A stretch of DNA of 47,046 nucleotides from Salibacterium halotolerans (GTDB lineage: Bacteria > Bacillota > Bacilli > Bacillales > Marinococcaceae). Of this stretch, positions 1-8,482 are shown in pieces. Position 1 is the first letter of the stretch. Each line of letters begins with the position of its first letter. The position numbers and the translations under genes were made by a program. The notes under the pieces are model-generated. The model was not told the DNA's origin. It did no database searches and was given only the letters and a program-made list of their open reading frames with translations. The stretch is taken from positions 1-47,046 of the forward strand of contig NZ_FOXD01000024.1 in assembly GCF_900115625.1 (NCBI RefSeq), read 5' to 3'.

Positions 1-395
1 CTTCTGTGCCTATAGAACAAACACCAATAGTGCCGAGGCGGCGTTCATTTTTTCCATTCGGGCCCAGACCCAGCTAGGGAGCTTAGCCGCCCCCCCCCAC
101 CACATGGATACGCCGGACGAAGGAATGTATGGACCTTCAGCCAGTGATATATGGGAGGGTTAGCGACCATGTGCGATGTGGGTGATTTCCAAGAGCACGG
201 TCATACACTAATTTACCAACAAATTCCTGTCTGGACAGATGGAAGGATTCTGTACTGGATCAAATTGTTATAGATAACAATTTGTGTTTCCGTGAGGTGG
301 GAACGCACCTATCTGGTGATCATTGATAGGATAGAAATACGGAGAAAACAAGAGCATGTGGGAGAATAATTAATTACAAAGAGGGAGGAATAAAT
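1..395. other. Left-edge region without a recognisable gene
   Basis: No gene is supported here. The stretch holds a run of nine C at 90-98, a perfect 24-bp palindrome at 261-284 (listed separately) and, just before the first gene, the ribosome binding site GGGAGGAA near 382-390. A reading frame is open from the window edge to a stop at 161-163, but it has no visible start and runs through the C tract, so it is not annotated. The segment may be the 3' part of something lying outside the window. Confidence 0.4.
261..284. promoter_or_regulatory. Perfect 24-bp palindrome, putative operator
   Basis: Two 11-bp arms, CAAATTGTTAT and its exact reverse complement ATAACAATTTG, are separated by two bases. 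The site lies 112 bp upstream of the SGNH hydrolase gene. Arm length, the tiny spacer and the AT-rich half-sites are typical of operators for dimeric helix-turn-helix regulators; GntR/FCD sugar-acid regulators (UxuR/ExuR type) bind sites of similar look. The regulator cannot be named and may be outside the window. Confidence 0.5.
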
Positions 396-1019
396 ATGAA
401 CTGGAATACCAAAGACCGGCTTGTGTTGATAGGAGACAGTATTACGGAGAATGGAAGATTGGAGGATGCAGAGGGAATCGGTCAGGGATATGTCCGACTG
501 ATTCACGATTATCTGTTGACCCGGCATCCTTCGCTTGCGCTTAATATTCATAATAAAGGAATTGGGGGCGACCGCATTACAGATCTGGATAACAGATGGG
601 AGGAGGATGTGCTGAAACAGCAGCCGGACTGGTTGAGTATTTCCATCGGCATCAATGACGTGTGGAGACAGTTGGACCGTCCCTGGATCGACCAGGTTTA
701 TCCGGACACTTTCCTGGAAGTCTATGAAAAACTGCTGATACGGACAAAAGAACATACCAAGGCGCGTCTGATTCTGATGGAGCCCACCCTGATTCATGAA
801 GATGCTTCTTCTGAGGGCAATATCCTGCTGCAGCCTTATGTGGAAGCTGTACAGCGGCTGGCGGAAAAATACGAAACCGTGCTTATCCCAACCCATCAGG
901 CATTTCAGAACTACCTGAAGGCAGACACCAAAACCCCGCTCACCACAGACGGCGTCCACATGAATACAAAAGGCGACATGCTGATGGCATCCACCTGGCT
1001 GGAACATGCATATCAGTAA
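396..1019 (+). CDS. SGNH/GDSL-family hydrolase (esterase)
   Basis: A 207-residue cytoplasmic protein (no signal peptide) with the four SGNH blocks in order: GDSITENGR with nucleophile Ser (residues 13-21), the block II glycine in GIGGD (about 56-60), GIND (about 85-88) and DGVHMN with the catalytic Asp/His near residues 185-190. These are the residues of family members that remove acetyl or other acyl groups from sugars, such as rhamnogalacturonan or xylan acetylesterases. The start follows GGGAGGAATAAAT. It is transcribed towards the TRAP transporter genes and shares their terminator. A role in de-esterifying the substrate imported by the neighbouring TRAP system is an inference from position only. 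Confidence 0.85.
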   Translation: MNWNTKDRLVLIGDSITENGRLEDAEGIGQGYVRLIHDYLLTRHPSLALNIHNKGIGGDRITDLDNRWEEDVLKQQPDWLSISIGINDVWRQLDRPWIDQVYPDTFLEVYEKLLIRTKEHTKARLILMEPTLIHEDASSEGNILLQPYVEAVQRLAEKYETVLIPTHQAFQNYLKADTKTPLTTDGVHMNTKGDMLMASTWLEHAYQ

Positions 1020-1033
1020 CAAGAAAATAAAAA

Positions 1034-1078
1034 GGGAGCTGTACCTTTTGATACAGCCCCCCCCCCCCTTTTTTCTTT
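1034..1078. terminator. Bidirectional intrinsic terminator with a 12-C tract
   Basis: The stem pairs GGGAGCTGTA (1034-1043) with TACAG followed by C residues (1052-1061). Downstream lie C and T tracts for the plus-strand esterase; on the other strand a T-rich tail serves dctM, whose stop codon begins at 1078. The right arm runs into twelve consecutive C (1057-1068), an unusually long homopolymer. Confidence 0.75.
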
Positions 1079-2385
1079 TATCCAATAACCCCCAGGGCTC
1101 TCGGAAGCCACAGGCTGATTTGTGGGATGAAAGTGACAAGAAGCAGGGCGATGACAAGTGGAATATAGAAAATGAGAAGCGGTTTGACAATTTTTTCGAT
1201 ACTCACTCCGCTGACACTGCTTCCTATAAACAATACGGTACCAATCGGCGGTGTAGTCACCCCGATGGCAAGACCCATCGTCATAATCATACCGAAATGA
1301 ACAGGGTCGACGCCAAGTTCCGTCGCGACAGGGAACAGAATCGGAGTAAACACGAGAAGCGCCGGTGCCACGTCCATAAAGATTCCCACAAACAACAGCA
1401 GCAGTGCAATAATCAGCATGATAATGTAGTAGTTTTCCGAGAGCCCGAGCAGCGCACTGGTCAGTGTCTGCGGAATCCGGGCATATGTCATGACCCAGGA
1501 CATCGCAGTGGATGCGCCGACAAGAAGAAGAATCATACCGGAAAATGCGACCGTTTCTTTCATAATCTTCGGTATATCCTTCAGCGAAATTTCACGATAA
1601 ATCATACTAAGTACCAACGCATACAATACGGCAACCGCGGAACCTTCTGTTGCGGTAAATACTCCTCCTGCAATTCCGCCGATGACGACTACAATCAAAA
1701 GAAGGCTTGGAATGGCCTGCAGGATCACTCTTACCGCTTCGCTCATGGTTGCCCCACCGCTTACCGGATAATTATTGCGTTTGGCGAGAATATAGGCCAC
1801 CACCATCACGAGCAGCGCCATCAAAATCCCCGGCACGTAACCCGCTATAAACAACGCCCCAATAGACGTTCCGCCGCTCAAGAGAGAGTAGATGATAGGG
1901 ATACCACTTGGAGGTATAATCTGTCCCGTTGGTGCAGACGCAATGTTCACCGCTGCGGAATAAGCAGGATCATATCCTTCTTTTTTCTGCTGCGGGCCCA
2001 TCACTTTGCCCATCGTCGCAGCGGATGCGATGGCAGAACCGGAGATGGACCCAAACAGCACGTTACCAATAACGTTCGTATGGGCAAGGGATCCGGACAT
2101 TCTGCCGCCGATCAGCTTGGCCAGATTAATAAGACGCTGAGCGATGCCTCCATTGTTCATAATACTTCCTGCCAGCATGAAAAATACAAGAGCCACTAAG
2201 ACGAAACTGTCAATTCCCGATATAATCTGCTGGGATGCGACAAGCAGGGAGGAATCCATCGGCAGAACTATGAGACCGGCCAGAATAGTGGCGACGGTGA
2301 TGCTGACCGATATCGGAACCCCTACAAACAGTAGAATAAAAAATACTCCAAATAACACAATTGTTGTCAAAATGGTTACACTCAT
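1078..2385 (-). CDS. dctM: TRAP transporter large permease (DctM family)
   Basis: A 435-residue, very hydrophobic protein with about a dozen membrane spans, the usual size for DctM. The family signatures are visible: GSISGSAIASAATMG near residues 115-129 and TTPPIGTVLF near 375-384. It forms the ion-driven channel of a tripartite ATP-independent periplasmic-type transporter and works with the small permease and binding protein encoded directly upstream. It overlaps the small-permease gene by four bases (ATGA), a sign of translational coupling. The start follows GGGGAGGAACAGAC. Substrates of this family are usually carboxylates or sugar acids; the actual one is not readable from the sequence. 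Confidence 0.95.
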   Translation of the reverse strand: MSVTILTTIVLFGVFFILLFVGVPISVSITVATILAGLIVLPMDSSLLVASQQIISGIDSFVLVALVFFMLAGSIMNNGGIAQRLINLAKLIGGRMSGSLAHTNVIGNVLFGSISGSAIASAATMGKVMGPQQKKEGYDPAYSAAVNIASAPTGQIIPPSGIPIIYSLLSGGTSIGALFIAGYVPGILMALLVMVVAYILAKRNNYPVSGGATMSEAVRVILQAIPSLLLIVVVIGGIAGGVFTATEGSAVAVLYALVLSMIYREISLKDIPKIMKETVAFSGMILLLVGASTAMSWVMTYARIPQTLTSALLGLSENYYIIMLIIALLLLFVGIFMDVAPALLVFTPILFPVATELGVDPVHFGMIMTMGLAIGVTTPPIGTVLFIGSSVSGVSIEKIVKPLLIFYIPLVIALLLVTFIPQISLWLPRALGVIG

Positions 2386-2864
2386 GTCTGTTCCTCCCCT
2401 TTAACGCTGTTTCTCATCAGAACATTCATCACTTGATAAATGATGATAAATACTCCGCAAATCGGCACGATGCTGTATACGGCTCCCATGGAGAGACCCA
2501 TGATCGGCGATACTTCACTCCATGTGACACTGACAAGAATGCCTCCCCCGATCACCAGCACAAACAGCGCAAACAGGAGTACTACGGCGTCTATAGCGGC
2601 GCGAATCCTCAAGTACGCTTTCCCCTGAAATTTTTCCCTGATAAAATCGAGCGATAAATGCTCATCACTGCCGAATCCATAGGCTGCGCCGAGAAGCGCT
2701 ATCCATATGAGAGTAAAGCGTGCTATTTCTTCTGTCACCACACTCGGATTCCCTATAACAAAACGGGTAAATACCTGCCACAATGTTGCAAGCGTCAAAA
2801 GTACAAGCAGGATACTGGCTGTCGTCAATAAAAAGGTGTCGATGGATTTTTTCGTTTTCTGCAT
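2382..2864 (-). CDS. dctQ: TRAP transporter small permease (DctQ family)
   Basis: A 160-residue protein with four predicted membrane segments (about residues 13-35, 48-66, 88-108 and 130-150) and the conserved DctQ pattern around TEEIARFTLIWIALLGAAYG (residues 43-62). It links the binding protein to the large permease. It starts after GGAGGG with a rather long spacer, 24 bp after the binding-protein stop, and its end overlaps dctM. Confidence 0.93.
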   Translation of the reverse strand: MQKTKKSIDTFLLTTASILLVLLTLATLWQVFTRFVIGNPSVVTEEIARFTLIWIALLGAAYGFGSDEHLSLDFIREKFQGKAYLRIRAAIDAVVLLFALFVLVIGGGILVSVTWSEVSPIMGLSMGAVYSIVPICGVFIIIYQVMNVLMRNSVKGEEQT

Positions 2865-2888
2865 GGATGCATGCCCTCCTTTCAGCTT

Positions 2889-3932
2889 CTATGAACTGCT
2901 TTCTTCTCTAAGGCTTTCGAATTCATCAAGAATATCCGCAATTTTTTCATTTTCACGACGCTTATCAATCAGTGGCTGCACTTTTTCGCGGAACGGCTCT
3001 TTATTGATATCTTCATAAAAGGTTACATTCATCTCCTGTTTGGCTGTTTTTTTACTTACAGCCATCAGCTGTTCCCATCTTTTACTATGGGCGTCCGAGG
3101 ACTGATCCGCAGCGTCCTGGATCAACTGTTTCTCCTGATCTGTGAGACTATTCCAGGTCTGTGCACTCATCGTGAGAAAGTCGGGGATCCGCGTATGCTC
3201 GTCATAAGAGAAAGCTTTGGCCACCTCGCCGTGGTTTGCATCGGTCAAAGCAATGTGACTGCTTTCCGCGCCGTCAATGACACCCTGCTGCAGGGCGGAG
3301 TATACGTTTGAAGCCGCCATCGGAGTCGGAGACGCTCCAAGCAGTTCCATCGTCCGAATCGAAGTAGAATTATTCATTACCCTGATTTTAAGGCCTTCCA
3401 GATCACTGGGTTTCTTAATCGGAGTATCTACGGTGTAAAAACTGCGCTTTCCTGCTCTGTAATGGGTGATTCCCCGCAGACCTACCGATTCCAGATCAGC
3501 ATACATTTGATCTACGGTTTCTGAATGCATGACATTCTGAAAATGCTCTGTGTTCTGAAAAATGTAAGGAAGACTGAATACCGAAAACTGCTTCGAAAAA
3601 CTTTCCAGCTTACCAGCATTTACTTTCGCCATATCGAGAACCCCTGTCTTTAGAAGTTCCAGCATCTCTGTCTCCCCGCCTAGTGTTGCCTGGCCGTAAA
3701 TATTAATCTGTATGTTTCCGTTTGACTTGTTTTCGACAATCTTTTCAAACTGCTCGAGACTCTCGTATACAGGACTTGCCGATCCGTGAATATGCGCAAG
3801 GGTGAGTGTTCTCTGCTGAATACCATTGTTACCGCTTCCATTTTCACCCGAACCGGATGTATCCGACGTGGAACAGGCTGTGCCTATCAGCATCAGCACC
3901 ATAAAAATGCTTAAAAGAGATATTTTTTTCAC
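2889..3932 (-). CDS. dctP: TRAP transporter substrate-binding lipoprotein (DctP family)
   Basis: A 347-residue extracytoplasmic solute receptor. The N-terminus is a lipoprotein signal (Met-Lys-Lys, hydrophobic core, GTAC with the lipidated Cys at residue 20) followed by a Ser/Gly/Asn linker to about residue 38. The mature part has the DctP fold; the segment KPSDLEGLKIRVMNN (about 177-191) contains the conserved Arg that binds a carboxylate in this family. The start codon is GTG after GGAGGAATCAAC. It is the first gene of dctP-dctQ-dctM, read separately from the catabolic operon on its right, which ends in its own terminator. Confidence 0.93.
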   Translation of the reverse strand: MKKISLLSIFMVLMLIGTACSTSDTSGSGENGSGNNGIQQRTLTLAHIHGSASPVYESLEQFEKIVENKSNGNIQINIYGQATLGGETEMLELLKTGVLDMAKVNAGKLESFSKQFSVFSLPYIFQNTEHFQNVMHSETVDQMYADLESVGLRGITHYRAGKRSFYTVDTPIKKPSDLEGLKIRVMNNSTSIRTMELLGASPTPMAASNVYSALQQGVIDGAESSHIALTDANHGEVAKAFSYDEHTRIPDFLTMSAQTWNSLTDQEKQLIQDAADQSSDAHSKRWEQLMAVSKKTAKQEMNVTFYEDINKEPFREKVQPLIDKRRENEKIADILDEFESLREESSS

Positions 3933-4151
3933 GTTGATTCCTCCATAAATAAATTAACCACCGTCATCGTTGAAACCCCTTACAAAATAATCGTATATTT
4001 GTTTGTTTTTAATTATATCCGTTTTTATTGGTGTAATCTTATTACTATCAGAAGTGTTTTATCATTTTCAGAAATATTTCTGTGTTTAATTGGAATAAAT
4101 CTTCATATCGCGTTCATTTCAAAAGAAAGAAAAAATACCGGAGACGAAAAA
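3933..4151. other. AT-rich promoter region of the TRAP operon
   Basis: About 220 bp between dctP and the terminator of the operon to its right. It is AT-rich and should carry the dctP promoter on the minus strand; TATAAT on that strand (near 4012-4017) could be a -10, but no good -35 is seen at the right distance. A perfect 14-bp palindrome, CAGAAATATTTCTG, sits at 4069-4082 and could be an operator. Confidence 0.35.
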
Positions 4152-4184
4152 ATCCCTTTTCACCTATTATAGATGAAAAGGGAT
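4145..4184 (-). terminator. Intrinsic terminator of the 4.2-7.4 kb catabolic operon
   Basis: An 11-bp perfect stem (4152-4162 with 4174-4184) and an 11-base loop; on the minus strand it is followed by a run of T. It lies 20 bp beyond the stop of the TIM-barrel gene and separates this operon from dctPQM. Confidence 0.9.
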
Positions 4185-4203
4185 GCTGTTTCCTGTGATA
4201 CGC

Positions 4204-5025
4204 TTAGACGTAATCTGTGTATCGTTCTTTCATCTGCTTCAGTGTGTCATCACCGGGTTGGTTCCAGATCGCATCGTTTATAATTTCGACTTCGATCGGA
4301 CCATGATAACCGGCTGCTTCGACAGCTTGGCGCATCCGTCTCAGTTCAATGACACCATCTCCCATCATGCCGCGTGCCTTAAAAATATCAGGCAGCGGAA
4401 CAACCCAGTCGGAGACGTGAAATCCGAGGATGCTGCCCTGCGCCCGCTCGATTTCCCGGTACAGATTGGGATCCCACCAGACGTGAAAAACGTCAACGAC
4501 GACACCGACATGATCCGACTGCATTCTTTCATTGATGCTGTTTGCCTGGCCGAGTGTGGAAATGACAGAACGGTCCGCGGCATACATCGGATGAAGTGGT
4601 TCGATACCGAGTTTGATACCATACTCCCGCGCAAATGGAATCAATTCTTCGATTCCTTCTTCCACCCACTTCCGGGCGCTGTCGATATCTTTGTCCGGCG
4701 CCGGACCGCAGACGAGGACAAGGACATCCGTCCCGAGTTCCGCCGCCTCTTCGATGGCGCGTTTGTTGTCTTCAATCCGCTCTCTTCTCTCTTCCGGCGT
4801 AGGTGCCGGAAACATGCCGCCCCGGCAGACACTGGACACTTTCAGTCCCGCGTCGTTTATTAATTTTCTGCTTTGGGAGAGACCGATCTCGTGAATCTTG
4901 TGACGCCAGACGGAAATCCAGGGTACATCATGACGGAGACATCCCTGCACCGCTTCTTCAAGCGACCATTGTTCGGTCGTAATCTGGTTCAGGCTGAGCC
5001 GGGAAAGCGATGGTGCATTACTCAT
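4204..5025 (-). CDS. Sugar phosphate isomerase/epimerase-like TIM-barrel protein
   Basis: A 273-residue protein of the AP-endonuclease-2 / xylose-isomerase-like TIM-barrel family. Likely metal-binding and catalytic positions are seen at GIEPLHPMY (about 139-147), VVVDVFHVWWD (about 175-185), FHVSDW (about 202-207) and VEVEI (about 244-248), which supply the Glu/Asp/His set used by these divalent-metal isomerases and epimerases. The start follows AGGAGGTGTCAGACTC. It overlaps the upstream aldolase-like gene by four bases and is last in the operon. With the dehydrogenase and lyase beside it, it should act on a sugar or oxidised sugar intermediate; the exact reaction is unknown. Confidence 0.85.
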   Translation of the reverse strand: MSNAPSLSRLSLNQITTEQWSLEEAVQGCLRHDVPWISVWRHKIHEIGLSQSRKLINDAGLKVSSVCRGGMFPAPTPEERRERIEDNKRAIEEAAELGTDVLVLVCGPAPDKDIDSARKWVEEGIEELIPFAREYGIKLGIEPLHPMYAADRSVISTLGQANSINERMQSDHVGVVVDVFHVWWDPNLYREIERAQGSILGFHVSDWVVPLPDIFKARGMMGDGVIELRRMRQAVEAAGYHGPIEVEIINDAIWNQPGDDTLKQMKERYTDYV

Positions 5026-6206
5026 GAGTCTGACACCTCCTGTTTCACACCCGCCTGCTCAAGTACCGGGCGCATCCGCGCAACGGCCATGTCAGGATCT
5101 TCGAGAAGACCGGCTTCATCGGCCATCACAAACAGGTCGCTGAGATGGATAATGGAGCGGGAACCTTCCGCGCCCCCGATCATGCGGAAGTGGGACTGAT
5201 GTCCGTTCAGATATGCCATGAAGACGACACCGGTTTTGTAGGCAAACGTCGGATGCTGGAAAATATGGCGGGCAAGCGGCACTGTTTTATCAAGAATCTC
5301 ATGATAACGTTTTAAATCGTTTTCATCGAGCGCCTGCAATCCGGCCGCCGCAGCTGGTGCGATAGCATCAAAAATACCGAGAAGCGCATCGCTGTAGCCG
5401 TTATCGTCGCCTTTGATCAGCTCCGGATAATTAAAGTCGTCTCCGGTATATACCTTCACGCCTTCAGGCAGTCTGTTTCTGATATCAATCTCGCGGTCTT
5501 TGTCGAGCAGGGATATTTTCACACCGTCGATTTTTTCCGCATTGTCCTGAATGACTTTCAGGCATACGTCAGTCGCTTTGTCTAGATCTTCGTAGCCCCA
5601 GTATCCTTTCAGGTTCGGATCGAACATGTCTCCGAGCCAGTGCAGAATAACAGGCTGGGATACATTGCCGAGAATCGTGCCGTAGACCCTTTCATAATCT
5701 TCGGGGCCTTTGGCGCAGGCGGCGAGTGCACGGCTCGACATCATAATGACCTGACCGCCTTCGCCTTCTACGAATTCACACTGCTCCTGGTACGCCTGTT
5801 CCACCTGTTCCAGGGTTAGATTCGGAGACGGAGTGAGCTGGTCCGTTCCGGTTCCGCATGCGATTCTGCCGCCTACAGAGCGTGCTTCCGGAATGGAGCG
5901 GCGAATCAATTCTTTCGCGCTTTCCCAGCTCAACCCCATACCGCGCTGGGAGGTGTCCATCGCTTCCGCTACACCGAAGCCGAGAGACCACAGATAATGG
6001 CGGTACTCCATCGTCGCCTGCCAGTCAATCTGTGCATTCTTCAGTGGATCGGCATCCGCCATCGGATCGCAGACAACGTGGGCAGCCGAGAAAGCCGTCC
6101 GTTTTTCGAACGGTTTCCCTTTTTCCACTTTAAAAGCCGGCTTCTCTGACGGGGTATACGTATATAACTCTCCACCTGCTTTTGGCAGTATCAATGATTG
6201 AACCAT
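5022..6206 (-). CDS. Dihydrodipicolinate-synthase-like aldolase/lyase (DUF993 type)
   Basis: A 394-residue protein, longer than genuine DapA (about 290 residues), resembling the DUF993 branch of the DapA/aldolase superfamily. DGVKIS near residues 227-232 puts a Lys (about 230) where the superfamily carries its Schiff-base Lys, which supports an aldolase or lyase reaction on a keto acid or keto sugar. It is translationally coupled to the isomerase-like gene (4-bp overlap) and lies 15 bp after the dehydrogenase gene. A lysine-biosynthesis role is unlikely because of its length and its catabolic neighbours. The substrate is unknown. Confidence 0.8.
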   Translation of the reverse strand: MVQSLILPKAGGELYTYTPSEKPAFKVEKGKPFEKRTAFSAAHVVCDPMADADPLKNAQIDWQATMEYRHYLWSLGFGVAEAMDTSQRGMGLSWESAKELIRRSIPEARSVGGRIACGTGTDQLTPSPNLTLEQVEQAYQEQCEFVEGEGGQVIMMSSRALAACAKGPEDYERVYGTILGNVSQPVILHWLGDMFDPNLKGYWGYEDLDKATDVCLKVIQDNAEKIDGVKISLLDKDREIDIRNRLPEGVKVYTGDDFNYPELIKGDDNGYSDALLGIFDAIAPAAAAGLQALDENDLKRYHEILDKTVPLARHIFQHPTFAYKTGVVFMAYLNGHQSHFRMIGGAEGSRSIIHLSDLFVMADEAGLLEDPDMAVARMRPVLEQAGVKQEVSDS

Positions 6207-6221
6207 ATGATTTTCAACCTC

Positions 6222-7373
6222 CTACAGTTTGATTTCAGGTACGTCCACCCATTTGCGTTCTTCCCAGGACTGCAGGCCGAGATCGGAAAGCTGGGTTCCT
6301 TTCGCGCCTTCAAGTAGATCCCACGGAAACGGCTCGCCGGCATGTACGTGCTTTAGAAACATTTCCCACTGTACTTTAAAGCCGTTGTCAAAAATCTGAT
6401 TGTCGGGTACTTCCTGCCACTGGTCTTCAAAGTCAAATGGATTTTCGATATCCGGATTCCATACCGGCTTCGGCGTGTTGACCCGGTGCTGCGTTTTGCA
6501 TTCGCGCAGTCCTGCCACCGCACTTCCTTCGGTGCCGTCGACCTGTATGGTTAAGAGGTCATCGCGGTTGACGCGGACCGCCCAGGACGAGTTCGCCTGT
6601 ACAATAACCCCGTTATCAAGTTCAAAGGTGCCGTACGCCGCATCGTCAGCGGTCGCTTTATACCGCTTGCCGTTCTCATCGACCCGTTCCGAAATATGGG
6701 TCGCGCCGATGCAGGTCAGCGATTGGACATTGCCAAACAGGTTATCAATGACATATCTCCAGTGGGCGAACATGTCGACGATGATGCCGCCGCCCTCTTC
6801 TTTTTTGTAGTTCCAGGATGGACGCTGTCCTTCCTGCCAGTCTCCTTCAAACACCCAGTAGCCAAATTCCATCCGGACGGAGAGCATTTCGCCGAAAAAC
6901 CCGGAATCAATGAGACGTTTGAGTTTCATGAGACCCGGCAGAAACAGTTTGTCCTGCACGACACCGTTTTTCACACCGGCTTCTTTTGCGAGCCGCGCCA
7001 GTTCGATGGATTCTTCGACAGAAGTCGCTGTCGGTTTTTCACAGTAAATGTGTTTGCCGGCTGCAATGGCTCTTTTGATGCCTTCTGCACGGCGGACCGT
7101 CGTTTGGGAATCAAAATAGATCTGGTTGTAGGAGTCTTCGAGTACCGCATCGAGATCCGTCGTCCAGCGGTCGATGTTGTGGTCTTCGGCGAGCACCTGC
7201 AGTTTTTTCTCATTACGTCCAACAAGAATCGGGTCCGGCATGAGATATTCTCCATCACCTAGCGCCACGCCGCCTTGTTCCCGTATTGCCTTGATGGAAC
7301 GGATCAAATGCTGATTCGTACCCATCCGGCCTGTTACACCATTCATGATAATGCCGATTTTCTGTACAGCCAT
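6222..7373 (-). CDS. Gfo/Idh/MocA-family NAD(P)-dependent oxidoreductase
   Basis: A 383-residue dehydrogenase. The N-terminal nucleotide-binding fold begins IGIIMNGVTGRMG (residues 6-18), and the family's EKP motif is at 112-114 (YCEKPTATS). The C-terminal half is the alpha/beta substrate domain, with the aromatic-rich stretch around EFGYWVFEGDW. Family members oxidise or reduce sugars, inositols or glycosides at one carbon. The start follows AGAGGGGATTCTCG. It is the first structural gene of the operon, 122 bp from the AraC gene, and probably starts the pathway by oxidising the sugar before isomerisation and cleavage. Confidence 0.9.
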   Translation of the reverse strand: MAVQKIGIIMNGVTGRMGTNQHLIRSIKAIREQGGVALGDGEYLMPDPILVGRNEKKLQVLAEDHNIDRWTTDLDAVLEDSYNQIYFDSQTTVRRAEGIKRAIAAGKHIYCEKPTATSVEESIELARLAKEAGVKNGVVQDKLFLPGLMKLKRLIDSGFFGEMLSVRMEFGYWVFEGDWQEGQRPSWNYKKEEGGGIIVDMFAHWRYVIDNLFGNVQSLTCIGATHISERVDENGKRYKATADDAAYGTFELDNGVIVQANSSWAVRVNRDDLLTIQVDGTEGSAVAGLRECKTQHRVNTPKPVWNPDIENPFDFEDQWQEVPDNQIFDNGFKVQWEMFLKHVHAGEPFPWDLLEGAKGTQLSDLGLQSWEERKWVDVPEIKL

Positions 7374-7495
7374 CGAGAATCCCCTCTTTTCTATTCAATG
7401 TACCTTCATCATATAAAAACGCATACATTATGTCTTATTAGTTAGCGAACCGCCGTCTCAAAATCGGAACAAAAAAAGAAGACACAAAGAAGCGC

Positions 7496-8326
7496 TCAGT
7501 CTTCTCCGTATCCTGGTTCGTGGTGGGAGGTGCGGTATTGGTTGGGAGGGATACCGACATATTTTTTAAACACCCGGTAAAATGTCGACACCGATTCAAA
7601 ACCGACTTCAAAACAGATCGACGCAATGTCGTTGTCGGTTTCAAGGAGCATGTCCTTGACGAGTTCAAGCCGGACTTCCGTCAGGTACTGCATAGGGGTT
7701 TTACCGTAGTGTTCTTTGAATATACTGTGTACGTACCGCGTGCTCATTCCCATTTTTTTCGAAAGATCTTCCGACGCGGTGATTTCATAATAATGGGTGT
7801 TGATGTAATTCCGGAGCCATTCGACCCTAAGTTTGTTCGTATCAGCAATCTGGTTCGACTGGTAGGATCGTTTCATGACAAAAAGCAGTTCCGCCAGAAA
7901 AATCTTCATCGCCAGCATCCGCAGGTTATCGCCATGGGACTGCTCATACAGCATTTTCCGGAGCAGCTGCCGCAGTTCACTGCTGTCAAAGAGACTCATC
8001 TTCATTACACTGGAGTCCTTAAATACGAACGGCAGCAGCTCGGTCCGGACCTCATCACTTAAAAAGGATTCATTGAATTCCAGTACGAGCACGGTCAATT
8101 TCGAAGAGGAAAGGATAGAATGCTTTGTATACGGGGCTATCAGCACCACGTTATCTGACTCCAGCGCGTAATCCGTTTGATTCAGCGTGCATTTTCCGGT
8201 ACCTTCCAAAACGTAAAGAATTTGATGCGTCGTATGATGATGGGTCTGAACCAGATCTTTTTCCTTATGCTTGCTTTCGTAAAGTTTGATTTCCTGTATC
8301 TGCTGTTCTCCTGACTGCTTCGACAT
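7496..8326 (-). CDS. AraC-family transcriptional regulator
   Basis: A 276-residue regulator. The N-terminal part is a cupin-like sensing domain (histidine cluster HHHTTHQILYVLEG near residues 26-39); the C-terminal about 100 residues form the double helix-turn-helix, ending in the typical second-helix pattern DIASICFEVGFESVSTFYRVF (about 238-258). The start follows GGAGGTCGTGCT. It lies directly upstream of, and in the same direction as, the dehydrogenase-lyase-isomerase operon and is the obvious candidate activator for it, with a substrate sugar as likely effector. This link is inferred from position. Confidence 0.92.
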   Translation of the reverse strand: MSKQSGEQQIQEIKLYESKHKEKDLVQTHHHTTHQILYVLEGTGKCTLNQTDYALESDNVVLIAPYTKHSILSSSKLTVLVLEFNESFLSDEVRTELLPFVFKDSSVMKMSLFDSSELRQLLRKMLYEQSHGDNLRMLAMKIFLAELLFVMKRSYQSNQIADTNKLRVEWLRNYINTHYYEITASEDLSKKMGMSTRYVHSIFKEHYGKTPMQYLTEVRLELVKDMLLETDNDIASICFEVGFESVSTFYRVFKKYVGIPPNQYRTSHHEPGYGED

Positions 8327-8373
8327 AGCACGACCTCCACATACCTTCCTACGTACAATCTGAGGTTTCTTCT

Positions 8374-8401
8374 ATTATACTACAGTTCGCGAAGGTTTGA
8401 A
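8374..8401 (-). promoter_or_regulatory. Candidate sigma-A promoter of the AraC gene
   Basis: On the minus strand TTCAAA (8396-8401) and TATAAT (8374-8379) are separated by 16 bp, about 50 bp upstream of the start codon. The -10 box is a perfect match, the -35 box partial. Confidence 0.6.
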
Positions 8402-8435
8402 TACATAGTGCCGGCTCTCACACCCCTGAAGCTGA

Positions 8436-8472
8436 AAAAGGCTGCCGGCGGTTATTCACCTGCAGGCAGCCT
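8436..8472 (-). terminator. Intrinsic terminator of the betaine/carnitine operon
   Basis: An 8-bp stem AGGCTGCC (8439-8446) with GGCAGCCT (8465-8472); on the minus strand five T follow. It lies 10 bp beyond the stop of the binding-protein gene. Confidence 0.85.
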
Positions 8473-8482
8473 GAGATATGCT

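Noticed and set aside
2-163. Reading frame open from the left edge to a stop at 161-163, possible 3' end of a gene
   Set aside because: No start is visible, it crosses a nine-C run that makes the frame uncertain, and the 53-codon product has no recognisable pattern.
1006-2199. Long plus-strand frame of 397 codons opposite dctM
   Set aside because: Product is rich in His, Arg, Asn and Gln with no domain pattern; it is the antisense shadow of the strongly supported DctM gene and has no ribosome binding site.
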